Shown: positions 24,960 through 37,419 of the stretch, piece by piece | Position numbering within the stretch: position 1 is the first letter of the stretch | Layout of the letters: each line of letters opens with the position of its first letter | Source of the DNA: Clostridiales bacterium | GTDB lineage: Bacteria > Bacillota > Clostridia > Christensenellales > Aristaeellaceae | Length of the DNA stretch: 64,000 nt | Assembly: GCA_015056055.1 (NCBI GenBank) | Contig: SVHC01000009.1 | Span: 1-64,000 of the forward strand | Direction of reading: 5' to 3' | The notes under the pieces: model-generated | What the model was told of the DNA's origin: nothing | What the model saw: the letters and a program-made list of their open reading frames with translations, nothing else | Database searches by the model: none | Made by a program: the position numbers and the translations under genes

Positions 24960-27164
24960 TTACATCATGTTGGTCGGGTTGATCTCGGCCTCGATTTCGA
25001 CGCCGGGAATCTCTTCGCGCGAGAGACGTTCCAGTTCACGGGTAATCTCGTCCGTCCGGGCGCGGGAATACATTTTGACAAATACATGAAAGCGGAATTT
25101 GCCGTCCAGCCGCGCCACGGGCGCTTCCTTGGAATGCATGTGGATCAAATCCTCCGCATATCCGCCTTCCTCTATAAAGGTGCGAACCTTTTCCTCCAGC
25201 GACTGTGCCGCCGCCTGCGCCGCATCCATATCGTTGGACGAGGTGATCAGGCGCATGAGCACCGTATAGGGCGGATACAGGGCGCGCCGCCTGTAAAGGC
25301 GTTCTTCCGAATAGAAGGCGCGGAAATCCTGTCTGGCCGCCATCTGAAGGACAGGGCTGTCGGGTTCATAGGTTTGCAGAATCACGCGGCCTTTGTGCCC
25401 GGCGCGTCCTGCACGCCCGGCAACCTGCGTAATCAGCTGAAAAGTGCGCTCGCCCGCGCGGTAATCCGGGGCGTTGAGCGACGCATCCGCCGCCACCGCG
25501 CCCACAAGGGTCACGTTCGGGAAATCCAGTCCCTTTGCGATCATCTGCGTGCCGACGAGAACATCGGCCTCGCCGCGGGCAAAGGCTTCGAAAATGCGCA
25601 TGTGGGCATCCTTGCCGCGGGTGGTATCAAGGTCAGCGCGCAGAACACGCGCCTGTGGGAATCTTGCCAGAACCTCTTCTTCCACCTTCTGGGTGCCTGC
25701 GCCGAAATATTTGATAAAGCGGCTGCCGCATTCGGGGCATGTCGTCGGCGGGGTACGCATGCGGCCACAGTAATGGCAGGACAAATGTCCGCCGGAGCGG
25801 TGATACGTCATCGCCAGGTCACACGCCTCGCATTTTTCCACATAACCGCAGGAACGGCACGAAACAAACGTGGAATATCCGCGCCGGTTGATAAACAGAA
25901 TCGCCTGCCTGCCCTCGGCGAGGCAGTTTCTGAGCGCGGAAACCAATGCGGAGCTGAAAATGGAAGTATTGCCGCGGGCAAGTTCCTGCCGCATGTCCAC
26001 AATCTGCACTTCGGGCAGGTCCCCACCGTTTGCGCGGCGGGAAAGTTCCAAAAGGGTCAGTTTGTTTTCCGGGCGCACGCCGCTCTGTGCGCGCATGAAC
26101 GTGGAAACTTCCGGCGTTGCGGAGCCAAGAATCAGCACGCCGCCTGCGGCGTCCATTCTGGCCTGAGCAACTTTTCGGGCATCGTATTTGGGGCGGTGTT
26201 CGGAGCGATAGGTATGCTCATGCTCCTCATCCACCACGATAAGTCCAAGATTTTCCACCGGGGAAAACACGGCCGAACGTGCACCGATAACCACCCGCGC
26301 CTGACCGGAGATGATCCGGCGCCATTCATCATACCGCTCGCCTGCGGACAGACGCGAATGGATGACCGCGGCATTTTCAAAGCGCGCGCGGAACCATGCA
26401 ACCATCTGCGGCGTGAGCGCGATTTCGGGTACCAGCACGATTGCGCCGCGGCCCGATTCGACGGTTTTCTGCACGGCGCGCATATAGACTTCCGTTTTGC
26501 CGCTGCCGGTAACGCCGTACAGCAGAAATCTGCCGCCGCCGGCATTCAGGGCGTGCTCGATTTCAAAAAGCGCATCCGCCTGTGCGGCATTGAGCTCCAC
26601 GGTTTTGCGGCGGCTTTCCATTCCTTCGTAGGGTGCGCGCTGCATCTCCTGCGGAGCAATGGATACAAAGCCTTTTTTCTCCAGCGCCTTGGCCACCGAT
26701 GCGTTGACCGCGGCAAGGGGAAGGGGCTCTTTCAGCGAATCGAGCAATTCACGCTGCTTTTCCGTACACTTTTCGGGATAATCTTCCCGGATGCGGGATA
26801 CGAACAATTGCGTTTTGGGCGCTATTCTGCCGCCGCGCGCCTGCGCAGGCAGCATCAGGCGGAACGCCTCCGCCAGGGTGCAGCCGTAGGTCTCCTTCAT
26901 CCACTGTGCAAGGCGGATCTGATCCGCGCGCAGGGCAGGGAAATCCTCCATGCAGCGAATGATCGCCTTCAGCTTGTTTTCCGGAACGTCGGTTTCTCTC
27001 TTCAAATCGATAACGAATCCGTCAATCTTTCTGGGGCCGAAGGGAACCAGAACGTGCATGCCGGGGAAAAGCTGCATTCCCTCCGGCACAATATAGTCGA
27101 AGACGCGGTCCACCTCTGCGTTGGCCACGTCCACGATAATGCTTGCGTAGCGGTTATTCTGCAT
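24960..27164 (-). CDS. priA: Primosomal replication restart helicase PriA
   Basis: 734 aa. The N-terminal DNA-binding region starts MQNNRYASIIVDVANAEVDR. The superfamily 2 helicase domain has GVTGSGKTEVYMRAV (Walker A) and VVDEEHEHTYRSE (DExH box). Eight cysteines of the two zinc sites run through CRSCGYVEKCEAC, CHYCG and CPEC. The ATG at 27164 lies inside the end of coaBC (11-nt overlap); the longer open frame upstream is antecedent coaBC sequence. It restarts stalled forks. Confidence 0.95.
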   Translation of the reverse strand: MQNNRYASIIVDVANAEVDRVFDYIVPEGMQLFPGMHVLVPFGPRKIDGFVIDLKRETDVPENKLKAIIRCMEDFPALRADQIRLAQWMKETYGCTLAEAFRLMLPAQARGGRIAPKTQLFVSRIREDYPEKCTEKQRELLDSLKEPLPLAAVNASVAKALEKKGFVSIAPQEMQRAPYEGMESRRKTVELNAAQADALFEIEHALNAGGGRFLLYGVTGSGKTEVYMRAVQKTVESGRGAIVLVPEIALTPQMVAWFRARFENAAVIHSRLSAGERYDEWRRIISGQARVVIGARSAVFSPVENLGLIVVDEEHEHTYRSEHRPKYDARKVAQARMDAAGGVLILGSATPEVSTFMRAQSGVRPENKLTLLELSRRANGGDLPEVQIVDMRQELARGNTSIFSSALVSALRNCLAEGRQAILFINRRGYSTFVSCRSCGYVEKCEACDLAMTYHRSGGHLSCHYCGRMRTPPTTCPECGSRFIKYFGAGTQKVEEEVLARFPQARVLRADLDTTRGKDAHMRIFEAFARGEADVLVGTQMIAKGLDFPNVTLVGAVAADASLNAPDYRAGERTFQLITQVAGRAGRAGHKGRVILQTYEPDSPVLQMAARQDFRAFYSEERLYRRRALYPPYTVLMRLITSSNDMDAAQAAAQSLEEKVRTFIEEGGYAEDLIHMHSKEAPVARLDGKFRFHVFVKMYSRARTDEITRELERLSREEIPGVEIEAEINPTNMM

Positions 27165-28344
27165 GGCGCAAATCCACCACGGCGTCAAGAATCCTGTCCG
27201 CCAGCTCGGTCTTTTCGCACAGAGGCACCTCGACCTCGCCATCCCTTGTAATAAGGAAAGCACAGTTGGTATCCGTGCCAAAGCCTGCGCCGGGGATGGT
27301 CACATCGTTCGCCACGATGAGATCGGCATTCTTGCGCAGGAGCTTGCCCTTCGCATTTTCGCGCAGGTCGTTGGTCTCCGCCGCAAAGGCAACCAGAATC
27401 TGCCCGGGGCGTTTGTTTTCGCCAAGGGCGCGCGCCACGTCCGGCGTGGATGCAAGCTGCAAAGCCATGCCTTCGCCGGTCTTTTTGATCTTGGTTTCGC
27501 AGTATTCCGCCGGGCGGAAATCCGCCGGAGCTGCCGACTGGATCATCACATCCGCATGCTCGGCACACGCGGTTGCCGCGTGGTAGAGATCCTGCGTGGA
27601 GGTTATATTCACCACTTCCACGCCGCGGGGCGGCTCGATGGAGGTGGGGCCGGTGATGAGAGTCACCTTTGCGCCGCGGTTTCTTGCCGCGCGGGCAATG
27701 GCATAGCCCATCTTGCCGGTGGAACGGTTCGAAAGAAAACGAACCGGATCGGCAAATTCGCGGGTGGGTCCTGCAGTGACGGCAACATGCACGCCTGCAA
27801 GGTCCTTTTTTGCATGCAGAAGACGCTCGATCTCATCAACGATTTCCGCAGGTTCAACCATGCGGCCGATATCGTCGTCGCCGCATGCCAGGCGGCCCCT
27901 GCCGGGACCGATCATGGGAATGCCGCGGGAGGCGAGCGTTTGAATGTTAGCCTGAACGGCAGCGCTTTTCCACATGCCGCCGTTCATGGCAGGAGCCAGA
28001 AGAACGGGGCAGGTTGCCGCCATCAGCGCCGTGGAGAGCATATCATCGGCAATTCCGCACGCAAATTTGCCGATGATGTCAGCAGTCGCAGGCGCGACAA
28101 CAAACAGTTCGGCAAACTTCGCCAGCGAAATGTGACCCATTTCCCACGGACGCGAAAACATATCCAATTCTACACGGTTTCCCGTAAGGGATTCGAACGT
28201 AAGCGGCGCAACAAACCGGGTGGCAGCCTCCGTCATCACGACGCGAACATCCGCGCCGCGCTTTTTCAGCCGGCTTGCCAGCTCACAAGCCTTGTAGGCT
28301 GCAATGCCACCGGTTACGCCCAGGGCGATTTTTCTGCCCTTCAT
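27154..28344 (-). CDS. coaBC: CoaBC: phosphopantothenoylcysteine decarboxylase / synthetase
   Basis: 396 aa bifunctional coenzyme A enzyme. The N-terminal CoaC flavoprotein (about 1-180) shows GVTGGIAAYKA, a PAMNGGMW segment and ATADIIGKFACGIADD. The C-terminal CoaB synthetase has TAGPTREFADPVRFLSNRST, SAAPADFRP and the later VANDVT. It makes 4'-phosphopantetheine from 4'-phosphopantothenate and cysteine. SD GAGGAG lies in the rpoZ end. Confidence 0.96.
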   Translation of the reverse strand: MKGRKIALGVTGGIAAYKACELASRLKKRGADVRVVMTEAATRFVAPLTFESLTGNRVELDMFSRPWEMGHISLAKFAELFVVAPATADIIGKFACGIADDMLSTALMAATCPVLLAPAMNGGMWKSAAVQANIQTLASRGIPMIGPGRGRLACGDDDIGRMVEPAEIVDEIERLLHAKKDLAGVHVAVTAGPTREFADPVRFLSNRSTGKMGYAIARAARNRGAKVTLITGPTSIEPPRGVEVVNITSTQDLYHAATACAEHADVMIQSAAPADFRPAEYCETKIKKTGEGMALQLASTPDVARALGENKRPGQILVAFAAETNDLRENAKGKLLRKNADLIVANDVTIPGAGFGTDTNCAFLITRDGEVEVPLCEKTELADRILDAVVDLRHAE

Positions 28345-28348
28345 GCGC

Positions 28349-28561
28349 TTACTGCTCCTCGTCCTCCGGATTGCGGGAGTACGTGATCAGGCCGCGGTTG
28401 ATTTCGGCAATTGCGATTGCCAGGGGCTTGATCTCCTTGGTCTCAATCAGCGGAGAGCTGCCGCCGATAAGCTCGCGGGCGCGCTTGCTCGCTTCTACTG
28501 CCAGCGTGTAGCGGCAGTCAACCTTTTCCAGCAGTTCACCAATGGGGGGATCGATCATCAT
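28349..28561 (-). CDS. rpoZ: RNA polymerase omega subunit
   Basis: 70 aa. Conserved elements are the N-terminal PPIGELL, the RYTLAVEASKRARELI helix, and the PLAIAIAEINRGLI segment. It helps assemble the beta-prime subunit. Two consecutive ATGs follow an AAGGAGG site at a workable distance. It is encoded between gmk and coaBC as usual in Firmicutes. Confidence 0.94.
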   Translation of the reverse strand: MMIDPPIGELLEKVDCRYTLAVEASKRARELIGGSSPLIETKEIKPLAIAIAEINRGLITYSRNPEDEEQ

Positions 28562-28600
28562 GGTTTATTTCCTCCTTAAAATAGGTATGGTCGGATTTGA

Positions 28601-29230
28601 TTATTCCGGCTCGTGATAGGTATTGATCAGGTTCAGAATATTTTCCCGCTGGGCTTCGATGGAGAACTCTTTTGCATCCTCGCCGCCCAGGATACGCAGG
28701 AAATTATCCCTTGTTTCCTCGCGTGTATAGTTGGTAAGCACATAGTCGCAGTTGAGACTTTCCTTTACCTCACCCAGCGCATTGCGCATACGCTTTTTGA
28801 TATCTTCCATGCTGTCGCGGCCGCGGTCAACAATGCGCTGGTACAGCGATTCCCAATCCGGCGGCAGAATGAAAATACGGATAGTTTCGGGCTGCTTCAG
28901 AACAATCTGTGCGCTGCCCTGCACATCGATTTCCAGAATTGCATTGCGGCCCGCTGCCACAGCTTCGTCCACGGGCGGACGCGGCGTACCGTAGCGACGG
29001 CCGTGAACATTGGCCCATTCAAAGAATGCATCCTCGCTCACCATGCGATCGAATTCTTCATCGCTGATATAGTGATAGGTTACGCCCGCCACCTCATCGG
29101 CGCGGATTTCGCGCGTCGTGCAGGAAACAGACAGAAACAAAGTCGGATCCTTCTCGATTGCCATTTTCACAATGGTACCCTTGCCCACGCCGGCAGGCCC
29201 GGATACGGTAAACAGGCGGCCTTTCGTCAT
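28601..29230 (-). CDS. gmk: Guanylate kinase
   Basis: 209 aa. It phosphorylates GMP to GDP with ATP. The P-loop is GPAGVGKGTI, with the GMP-binding region VAGVTYHYIS and the following helix. The lid and end LGGEDAKEF are typical. Its ATG overlaps the stop of the remA remnant, and its GGAGG ribosome site lies inside that remnant. This may be one reason the remnant's 3' end is kept. Confidence 0.96.
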   Translation of the reverse strand: MTKGRLFTVSGPAGVGKGTIVKMAIEKDPTLFLSVSCTTREIRADEVAGVTYHYISDEEFDRMVSEDAFFEWANVHGRRYGTPRPPVDEAVAAGRNAILEIDVQGSAQIVLKQPETIRIFILPPDWESLYQRIVDRGRDSMEDIKKRMRNALGEVKESLNCDYVLTNYTREETRDNFLRILGGEDAKEFSIEAQRENILNLINTYHEPE

Positions 29231-29346
29231 TCTTCTTTATCCTCCATAGCGGCTGTATCTTTTGAATACGGTCGTTGCACAATCGCTTCCGGCCGGACAA
29301 TGTACAAAATCACGTACTCACCGTCTGTAATGATGACGGCGCGCAG
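29227..29346 (-). pseudogene. remA: 3' remnant of remA (DUF370)
   Basis: Directly after the yicC stop, an open frame encodes LRAVIITDGEYVILYIVRPE and then AIVQRP. This aligns by eye with the C-terminal half of RemA of Bacillus ([20 protein letters not shown], then TVAQR). The first ~50 residues of RemA are missing, there is no start codon, and an in-frame TAG lies 5 codons earlier. RemA normally sits exactly here, between yicC and gmk. The stop codon still overlaps the gmk ATG. A deletion joining the yicC end to the remA tail explains it; an assembly error cannot be excluded. Confidence 0.75.
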
Positions 29347-29347
29347 T

Positions 29348-30220
29348 TTATTCTACGTTCTGCAGCTGTTCGCGCAGCTTTTCGATCTCGCTCTTCATAT
29401 CCAGAGCGGAACGGGTGATCGGAATATCCTGCGATTTGGAAGAAATGGTGTTGGCCTCGCGATTGAATTCCTGAACAAGGAAATCCAGTTTGCGGCCCAC
29501 AGGCTCATTCGATGCGATCAGCTCATGCAGCTGCGCAAGGTGGCTCTTCAGGCGAACGATCTCCTCGGAAATATCGCTCTTTTCGGCCATGATGGCAACC
29601 TCGGTCACAAGGCGCGATTCGTCCACCGAATTTTTCAGAAGTCCTTCCAGACGTTCCTGCAGGCGAGCCTGATATTCGGCCACGGTTTCGGGCGAGCGGT
29701 TCACGATCTCTTCCAGAGAGCGGGCAATATTGTCCGCACGGAGTTTGAGATCCTGCCGCATGGAAATGCCTTCGCGGTCGCGCATGGCGATGAGTTCGTC
29801 AATCGCCCTGTCCATTGCCTCGCGCATGAGCACGATAACGGCCTCGCGGTCCTCTTCAGCCTCGCGGACGGTTACAACGTCCGGCAGGCGGGAAAGTTCC
29901 ACTGCGGTCGCATCCACCACCGCACCGCTGACCTCGGAAATTTCCGAAAGTGCCTTGAGGTGTGCGGAAAGCAGAGCCTTATCGACCACGACGCAGCGCG
30001 CATCGTCCCTCAGGTTCTGATAGCTTATGTATACGTCAACATGCCCGCGGAATACGCGCGCCGAAAGCGTGCGCCTTGCCTCTTCCTCCAGGAAGGAGAG
30101 ACTGCGGGGCATGCGGTAGCTCACATCCAGAAAGCGGTGGTTCACGCTTTTCAGCTCCACCGTCATCTGCCGTCCGTCAATTTCGGCGCTCGCGCGCCCA
30201 TAGCCCGTCATGCTGCGCAT
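29348..30220 (-). CDS. yicC: YicC family endoribonuclease
   Basis: 290 aa, full length. The family start MRSMTGYGRA is present, as is the C-terminal segment with MKSEIEKLREQLQNVE. YicC proteins are RNases in E. coli and Bacillus relatives, and help decay small or stress RNAs. It is the first gene of the 14-kb operon that ends at rpe. A TATAAT box (30249-30244) precedes it. Confidence 0.93.
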   Translation of the reverse strand: MRSMTGYGRASAEIDGRQMTVELKSVNHRFLDVSYRMPRSLSFLEEEARRTLSARVFRGHVDVYISYQNLRDDARCVVVDKALLSAHLKALSEISEVSGAVVDATAVELSRLPDVVTVREAEEDREAVIVLMREAMDRAIDELIAMRDREGISMRQDLKLRADNIARSLEEIVNRSPETVAEYQARLQERLEGLLKNSVDESRLVTEVAIMAEKSDISEEIVRLKSHLAQLHELIASNEPVGRKLDFLVQEFNREANTISSKSQDIPITRSALDMKSEIEKLREQLQNVE

Positions 30221-30243
30221 ATGCCATTCCTCCGTATCTTTAT

Positions 30244-30249
30244 ATTATA
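30244..30249 (-). promoter_or_regulatory. -10 box of the yicC-rpe operon
   Basis: Minus-strand TATAAT 24 nt from the yicC start. No good -35 hexamer is seen at 16-18 nt. Confidence 0.45.
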
Positions 30250-30293
30250 GCACATCTTGCTCAATTTCGCTATTCTTACAGGATATTTTCGCG

Positions 30294-34526
<4,233 letters not shown>

Positions 34527-34534
<8 letters not shown>

Positions 34535-34826
34535 CGGTTTCCTCCAGCTTGTCCAGTACGCGGCTGTATCCCTCCGCACCGTAGCTGATGCAGCGGTTTA
34601 CGCGGCCGATGGTCGCAGAGGATGCCCCCGTTTCCGTCGCGATATAGGCATAGGTCGCCCCTTCACGCAGAAGGCGCGCAACTTCCAGACGCTGCGAAAG
34701 ATCGCGGAGTTCACGAATCGTCATAAGGTCTTCCATAAAGCGGGCACAGTCTTCTTCATTATCAATTTTTACCAGTGCCCGAATCAAATTATCCGTAAGC
34801 GCATCGCGCCATTTCGGTTCAAACAT
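34527..34826 (-). CDS. YerC/YecD TrpR-like DNA-binding protein
   Basis: 99 aa from the ATG at 34826, preceded by GGGGTGG. It shows the family pattern FMEDLMTIRELRDLSQRLEVARLL, with part of this as helix, followed by an HTH (YAYIATETGASSATIGRVNRC). These small TrpR-superfamily regulators are commonly encoded beside pcrA. Its targets are not established. It is the first gene of yerC-pcrA-ligA. Confidence 0.92.
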
Positions 34827-34846
34827 GCATACCACCCCATGGTTAT

Positions 34847-34875
34847 ACTTTACCACACAAAAGTGTTTTAAGCAA
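34847..34875 (-). promoter_or_regulatory. Promoter of yerC-pcrA-ligA
   Basis: Minus-strand TTGCTT (34875-34870), a 17-nt spacer and TAAAGT (34852-34847). Confidence 0.55.
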
Positions 34876-34932
34876 GGATATATTTTCAGTCTGGCAAAAT
34901 ACTTTCTATAAATGTATCCGGATTTTTATGTG

Positions 34933-34959
34933 GATTCCGTTTGGAATCTGTGATATACT
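34933..34959 (+). promoter_or_regulatory. -10 box and palindrome before the URO-D-like gene
   Basis: TATACT at 34954-34959 with a 6-bp inverted repeat GATTCC-GTTT-GGAATC (34933-34948) over the -35 position. A protein-binding site is possible. Confidence 0.4.
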
Positions 34960-34990
34960 GAAGAAAACAACTTTGAAGGAGTGCTGTTCC

Positions 34991-36217
34991 ATGCTGACCA
35001 GACAGGAAATCACAATTTTGCAGGAACTGGCAAAGCAGTATGCCGAAATCGCATCTCTGCCCATACAGAAAGAAAAGCGCAATATGTGGCTGAAGCTCAA
35101 CACCATTCAGATGGAGCGTCCCATGGTTCTGATCGACCAGATCCCGTGGCACGAAATGGACGTGGACGGCTTCCTTAAGACCAAGGTTTCCGATCCCCAC
35201 TGGCGCGGAATCGAATGGGAGATGCGAACCGCGATTTACCGCTGGCACCATATGCCTGCCGATCTGGTTGTCAATCCCTATATCTGCCTGCCGCGCATTG
35301 CGGAAAATGTCGGCTGGAATCTGCCTTTCCATGCAGAGAGCGAAGTCGGTCAGTACGGCGGTCAGGCGCAGACCCATATTTTCGTCAATCAGCTGCAGGA
35401 AATGGAAGATATCGAAAAGATCCAGCCCCGCAAAATCATCGTGCACAAAGAACGCGAAGCAGAAATGCTCCTTGAGGCAAAGGAAGTTTTCGGCGGCATT
35501 ATCGATTACCGCTGGGGCGGATTTTCCAGCCACCTGGGTTTCTGGGACTTCATCTCCCTGTGGATGGGCGTGACCAACTGCTACATTGAACTGATGGACC
35601 GCCCGGAATTCATGCATGCCATTATGGAGCGCATGACGCAGATTCATCTGGAAGAAATCCGCCAGATGAACGAACTGCAGCTTTACGATATCAATACCAA
35701 TATCTGCCACTGCTCGCAGACTTTCCTGCCCGATTTGCCCAAGGAAGGCGATATCGCCGTTTCCGGCAATGCATGGGCATTCGGACTTGCGCAGCTGTTC
35801 ACCTCTGTTTCCCCGGCAATCACCGACGAGTTCGAAGTCGCCTATATGAAGCGCATTTTCCCCTATTACGGCGCCATCTATTACGGCTGCTGCGACAGGC
35901 TGGACGACCGACTTGATATCATTGCCAAGCTGCCCAAGATTCGCAAAATCTCCTGCAGCCCGTGGAGCATTCCGGAGCCTTTCGCCGAAAAGATGCCCGA
36001 TTACTGCGCCATGAGCGTAAAGCCCAATCCCGCATTCCTCGCAGGCGAATCGATGGATGAGGATTCCATTCGCAAGGAAATCCGCCGCGCCATCGCCGCC
36101 GCGAAGAATTATAACCGCAGCGTGGAATTCATCCTTAAAGACATTACCACCGTGCGCAACGATCCCCAGCGTCTGTGGCGCTGGCAGGAAATCGCCATGG
36201 AAGAAGTGCAGAGGTAA
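34991..36217 (+). CDS. URO-D superfamily protein of unknown function
   Basis: 408 aa from the ATG at 34991, with AAGGAG 9 nt upstream. The fold is suggested by the C-terminal barrel with YYGCCDRLDDRLDIIAKLPK and CSPWS, and by the family-like region DFISLWMGVTN. It lacks HemE catalytic signatures. Related proteins of this length are common in gut Clostridia and may be methyltransferases or lyases, but no substrate can be given. It is unrelated in close sequence to the 339-aa URO-D protein at 0.2 kb. It forms a single-gene unit. Confidence 0.65.
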   Translation: MLTRQEITILQELAKQYAEIASLPIQKEKRNMWLKLNTIQMERPMVLIDQIPWHEMDVDGFLKTKVSDPHWRGIEWEMRTAIYRWHHMPADLVVNPYICLPRIAENVGWNLPFHAESEVGQYGGQAQTHIFVNQLQEMEDIEKIQPRKIIVHKEREAEMLLEAKEVFGGIIDYRWGGFSSHLGFWDFISLWMGVTNCYIELMDRPEFMHAIMERMTQIHLEEIRQMNELQLYDINTNICHCSQTFLPDLPKEGDIAVSGNAWAFGLAQLFTSVSPAITDEFEVAYMKRIFPYYGAIYYGCCDRLDDRLDIIAKLPKIRKISCSPWSIPEPFAEKMPDYCAMSVKPNPAFLAGESMDEDSIRKEIRRAIAAAKNYNRSVEFILKDITTVRNDPQRLWRWQEIAMEEVQR

Positions 36218-36259
36218 ATTGCAACCGCACAACACAAAAGCAAACTTTCGTCCCAAACC

Positions 36260-36290
36260 ATGCCCCGGACTTTGAAAAAGTCCGGGGCAT
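36260..36290. terminator. Bidirectional terminator between convergent genes
   Basis: ATGCCCCGGACTTT pairs with AAGTCCGGGGCAT around a GAAA-type loop, followed by TTTCT. It serves the URO-D-like gene and lies just past the SPOR gene stop. Confidence 0.8.
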
Positions 36291-36292
36291 TT

Positions 36293-37090
36293 CTATATGC
36301 TGCTCCAACTTTTCAAAAAACGGATATGTTCAATGCCTGTCTGAATATAACTGTACCGGATTTGAGAAGAAAAATAAAGATTTGTAAGACCCATTTCATT
36401 CGAAAGCCGGCCGCAGGATTCACAGAGCGTGCGCAAAAGCTGCAAAAAGCCGGAGGCAATCTCGCTTTTTTCCCCGGAATATGCGGATGCAAGGCGGCTG
36501 TGCGCACCGGAAAGGTCGCTTTCCAGAACGGCGAGGATGTTCTGCGCCTGCCGGGGAAGAATGTCGCCCCTGTCGAGGAGGTCCGCCGTTTCGGCAAGCG
36601 TATTTTCGGCAAGGCGAATCGTTTTTTCCGCAGCGATAAGCGCATCAAACTGTTCCTGCGTGGCGGTAATATTCCCCTCGCACGCACCCGATGACAGGGA
36701 GTAGACGCACGCATCCATTTTCTCCTCCGCCGCCAAGCGCATGCATACCGTCTCCGCTGCCTCCCGCGAGGCATATCCCGCCGCTATCACGCGGTAAACG
36801 CTTCCATCCATCACATACCCGGCAGCGCCCCGGGAAACCTCCCGCGCCGCAGCCACGCGCGCGGCGCTCCTGTCCGAAAACGCGCCCAGCTGCACAAGAT
36901 GCATTTCCAGCCCATCAAGCGCGAGGGTATGAACGGTTTTGGGCGCATTCGCCTGTACATGGCGTTTTTCTTCCTTTACGGATAGCGTAACCCCATACAC
37001 TACCAGCATCACACACAAAAATGCTGCCGCCCATGCGCCGCCCGCAGGCCGCTGCCGTCTTACCCTTACCATGCTTTTTGTCCTGCGCAT
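36293..37090 (-). CDS. Membrane protein with SPOR-like domain
   Basis: 265 aa from the ATG at 37090 (AAGGGAGG upstream). A basic N-terminus (RRTKSMVRVRRQR) is followed by one membrane helix (about 18-38). A SPOR-like peptidoglycan-binding domain covers about 55-125 (LEMHLVQLGAFSD and YRVIAAGYASREAAE). The C-terminal ~130 residues are predicted mostly helical. SPOR domains bind denuded glycan at division or sporulation sites. The exact function is not known. Confidence 0.75.
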   Translation of the reverse strand: MRRTKSMVRVRRQRPAGGAWAAAFLCVMLVVYGVTLSVKEEKRHVQANAPKTVHTLALDGLEMHLVQLGAFSDRSAARVAAAREVSRGAAGYVMDGSVYRVIAAGYASREAAETVCMRLAAEEKMDACVYSLSSGACEGNITATQEQFDALIAAEKTIRLAENTLAETADLLDRGDILPRQAQNILAVLESDLSGAHSRLASAYSGEKSEIASGFLQLLRTLCESCGRLSNEMGLTNLYFSSQIRYSYIQTGIEHIRFLKSWSSI

Positions 37091-37194
37091 GCAGCCGCCT
37101 CCCTTGCCCGTGGATGGTTTCGTCTTTTCCATGCTATGCGGGAGGGCGTGGGTGGATGCCGGGGAAAGAATAATTCATGCGCCGCTTGCTTTCT

Positions 37195-37348
37195 CTCATC
37201 CGTCTTTTGCTTCGAAAAATCCACCTACCCTCAATTCGCAATGGTCATGCGCCAGCGCTGTGCTTGTCGTATTCCCTTGCTCATTGGGCTTACTGCGGCC
37301 TGTTTCCGCCACTGGCGGCGGCCTGCGTGCGCCCCTCGTCAGAGGGAG
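37195..37348 (+). repeat. CTCCCTC...GAGGGAG element, copy B
   Basis: It aligns with copies A and C from CTCAATTCGCAATGG to GAGGGAG. The left end has diverged: CTCATCC replaces CTCCCTC. The first hairpin is TTTT-GCTTCG-AAAA instead of a CAG-type stem. It lies in the 330-nt gap between the SPOR gene and glnS; the rest of the gap holds the glnS terminator and no gene. Confidence 0.7.
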
Positions 37349-37371
37349 GCCGACGTGACCCCGATGACAGC

Positions 37372-37410
37372 AAAAAATCAGCGCCCACTCCGATTGGAGC
37401 AGACGCTGAT
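37372..37410 (-). terminator. Intrinsic terminator of glnS
   Basis: Minus-strand hairpin ATCAGCG...CGCTGAT with an inner GCTCC/GGAGT stem, then six Ts (complement of 37372-37377). Confidence 0.8.
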
Positions 37411-37419
37411 AAGCATGAT

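Noticed and set aside
24546..27251. A 901-aa plus-strand frame opposite priA and def
   Set aside because: It covers two definite genes and their junction and shows no recognisable domain.
29227..29352. Programmed +1 frameshift fusing YicC to the RemA tail
   Set aside because: Skipping the U of the yicC stop would enter the RemA frame, but the site has no slippery codon pair or stimulatory element that I can see; deletion is simpler.
36293..37132. Upstream start of the SPOR protein at 37132
   Set aside because: The ATG at 37090 has a strong AAGGGAGG site, while the earlier one has none.
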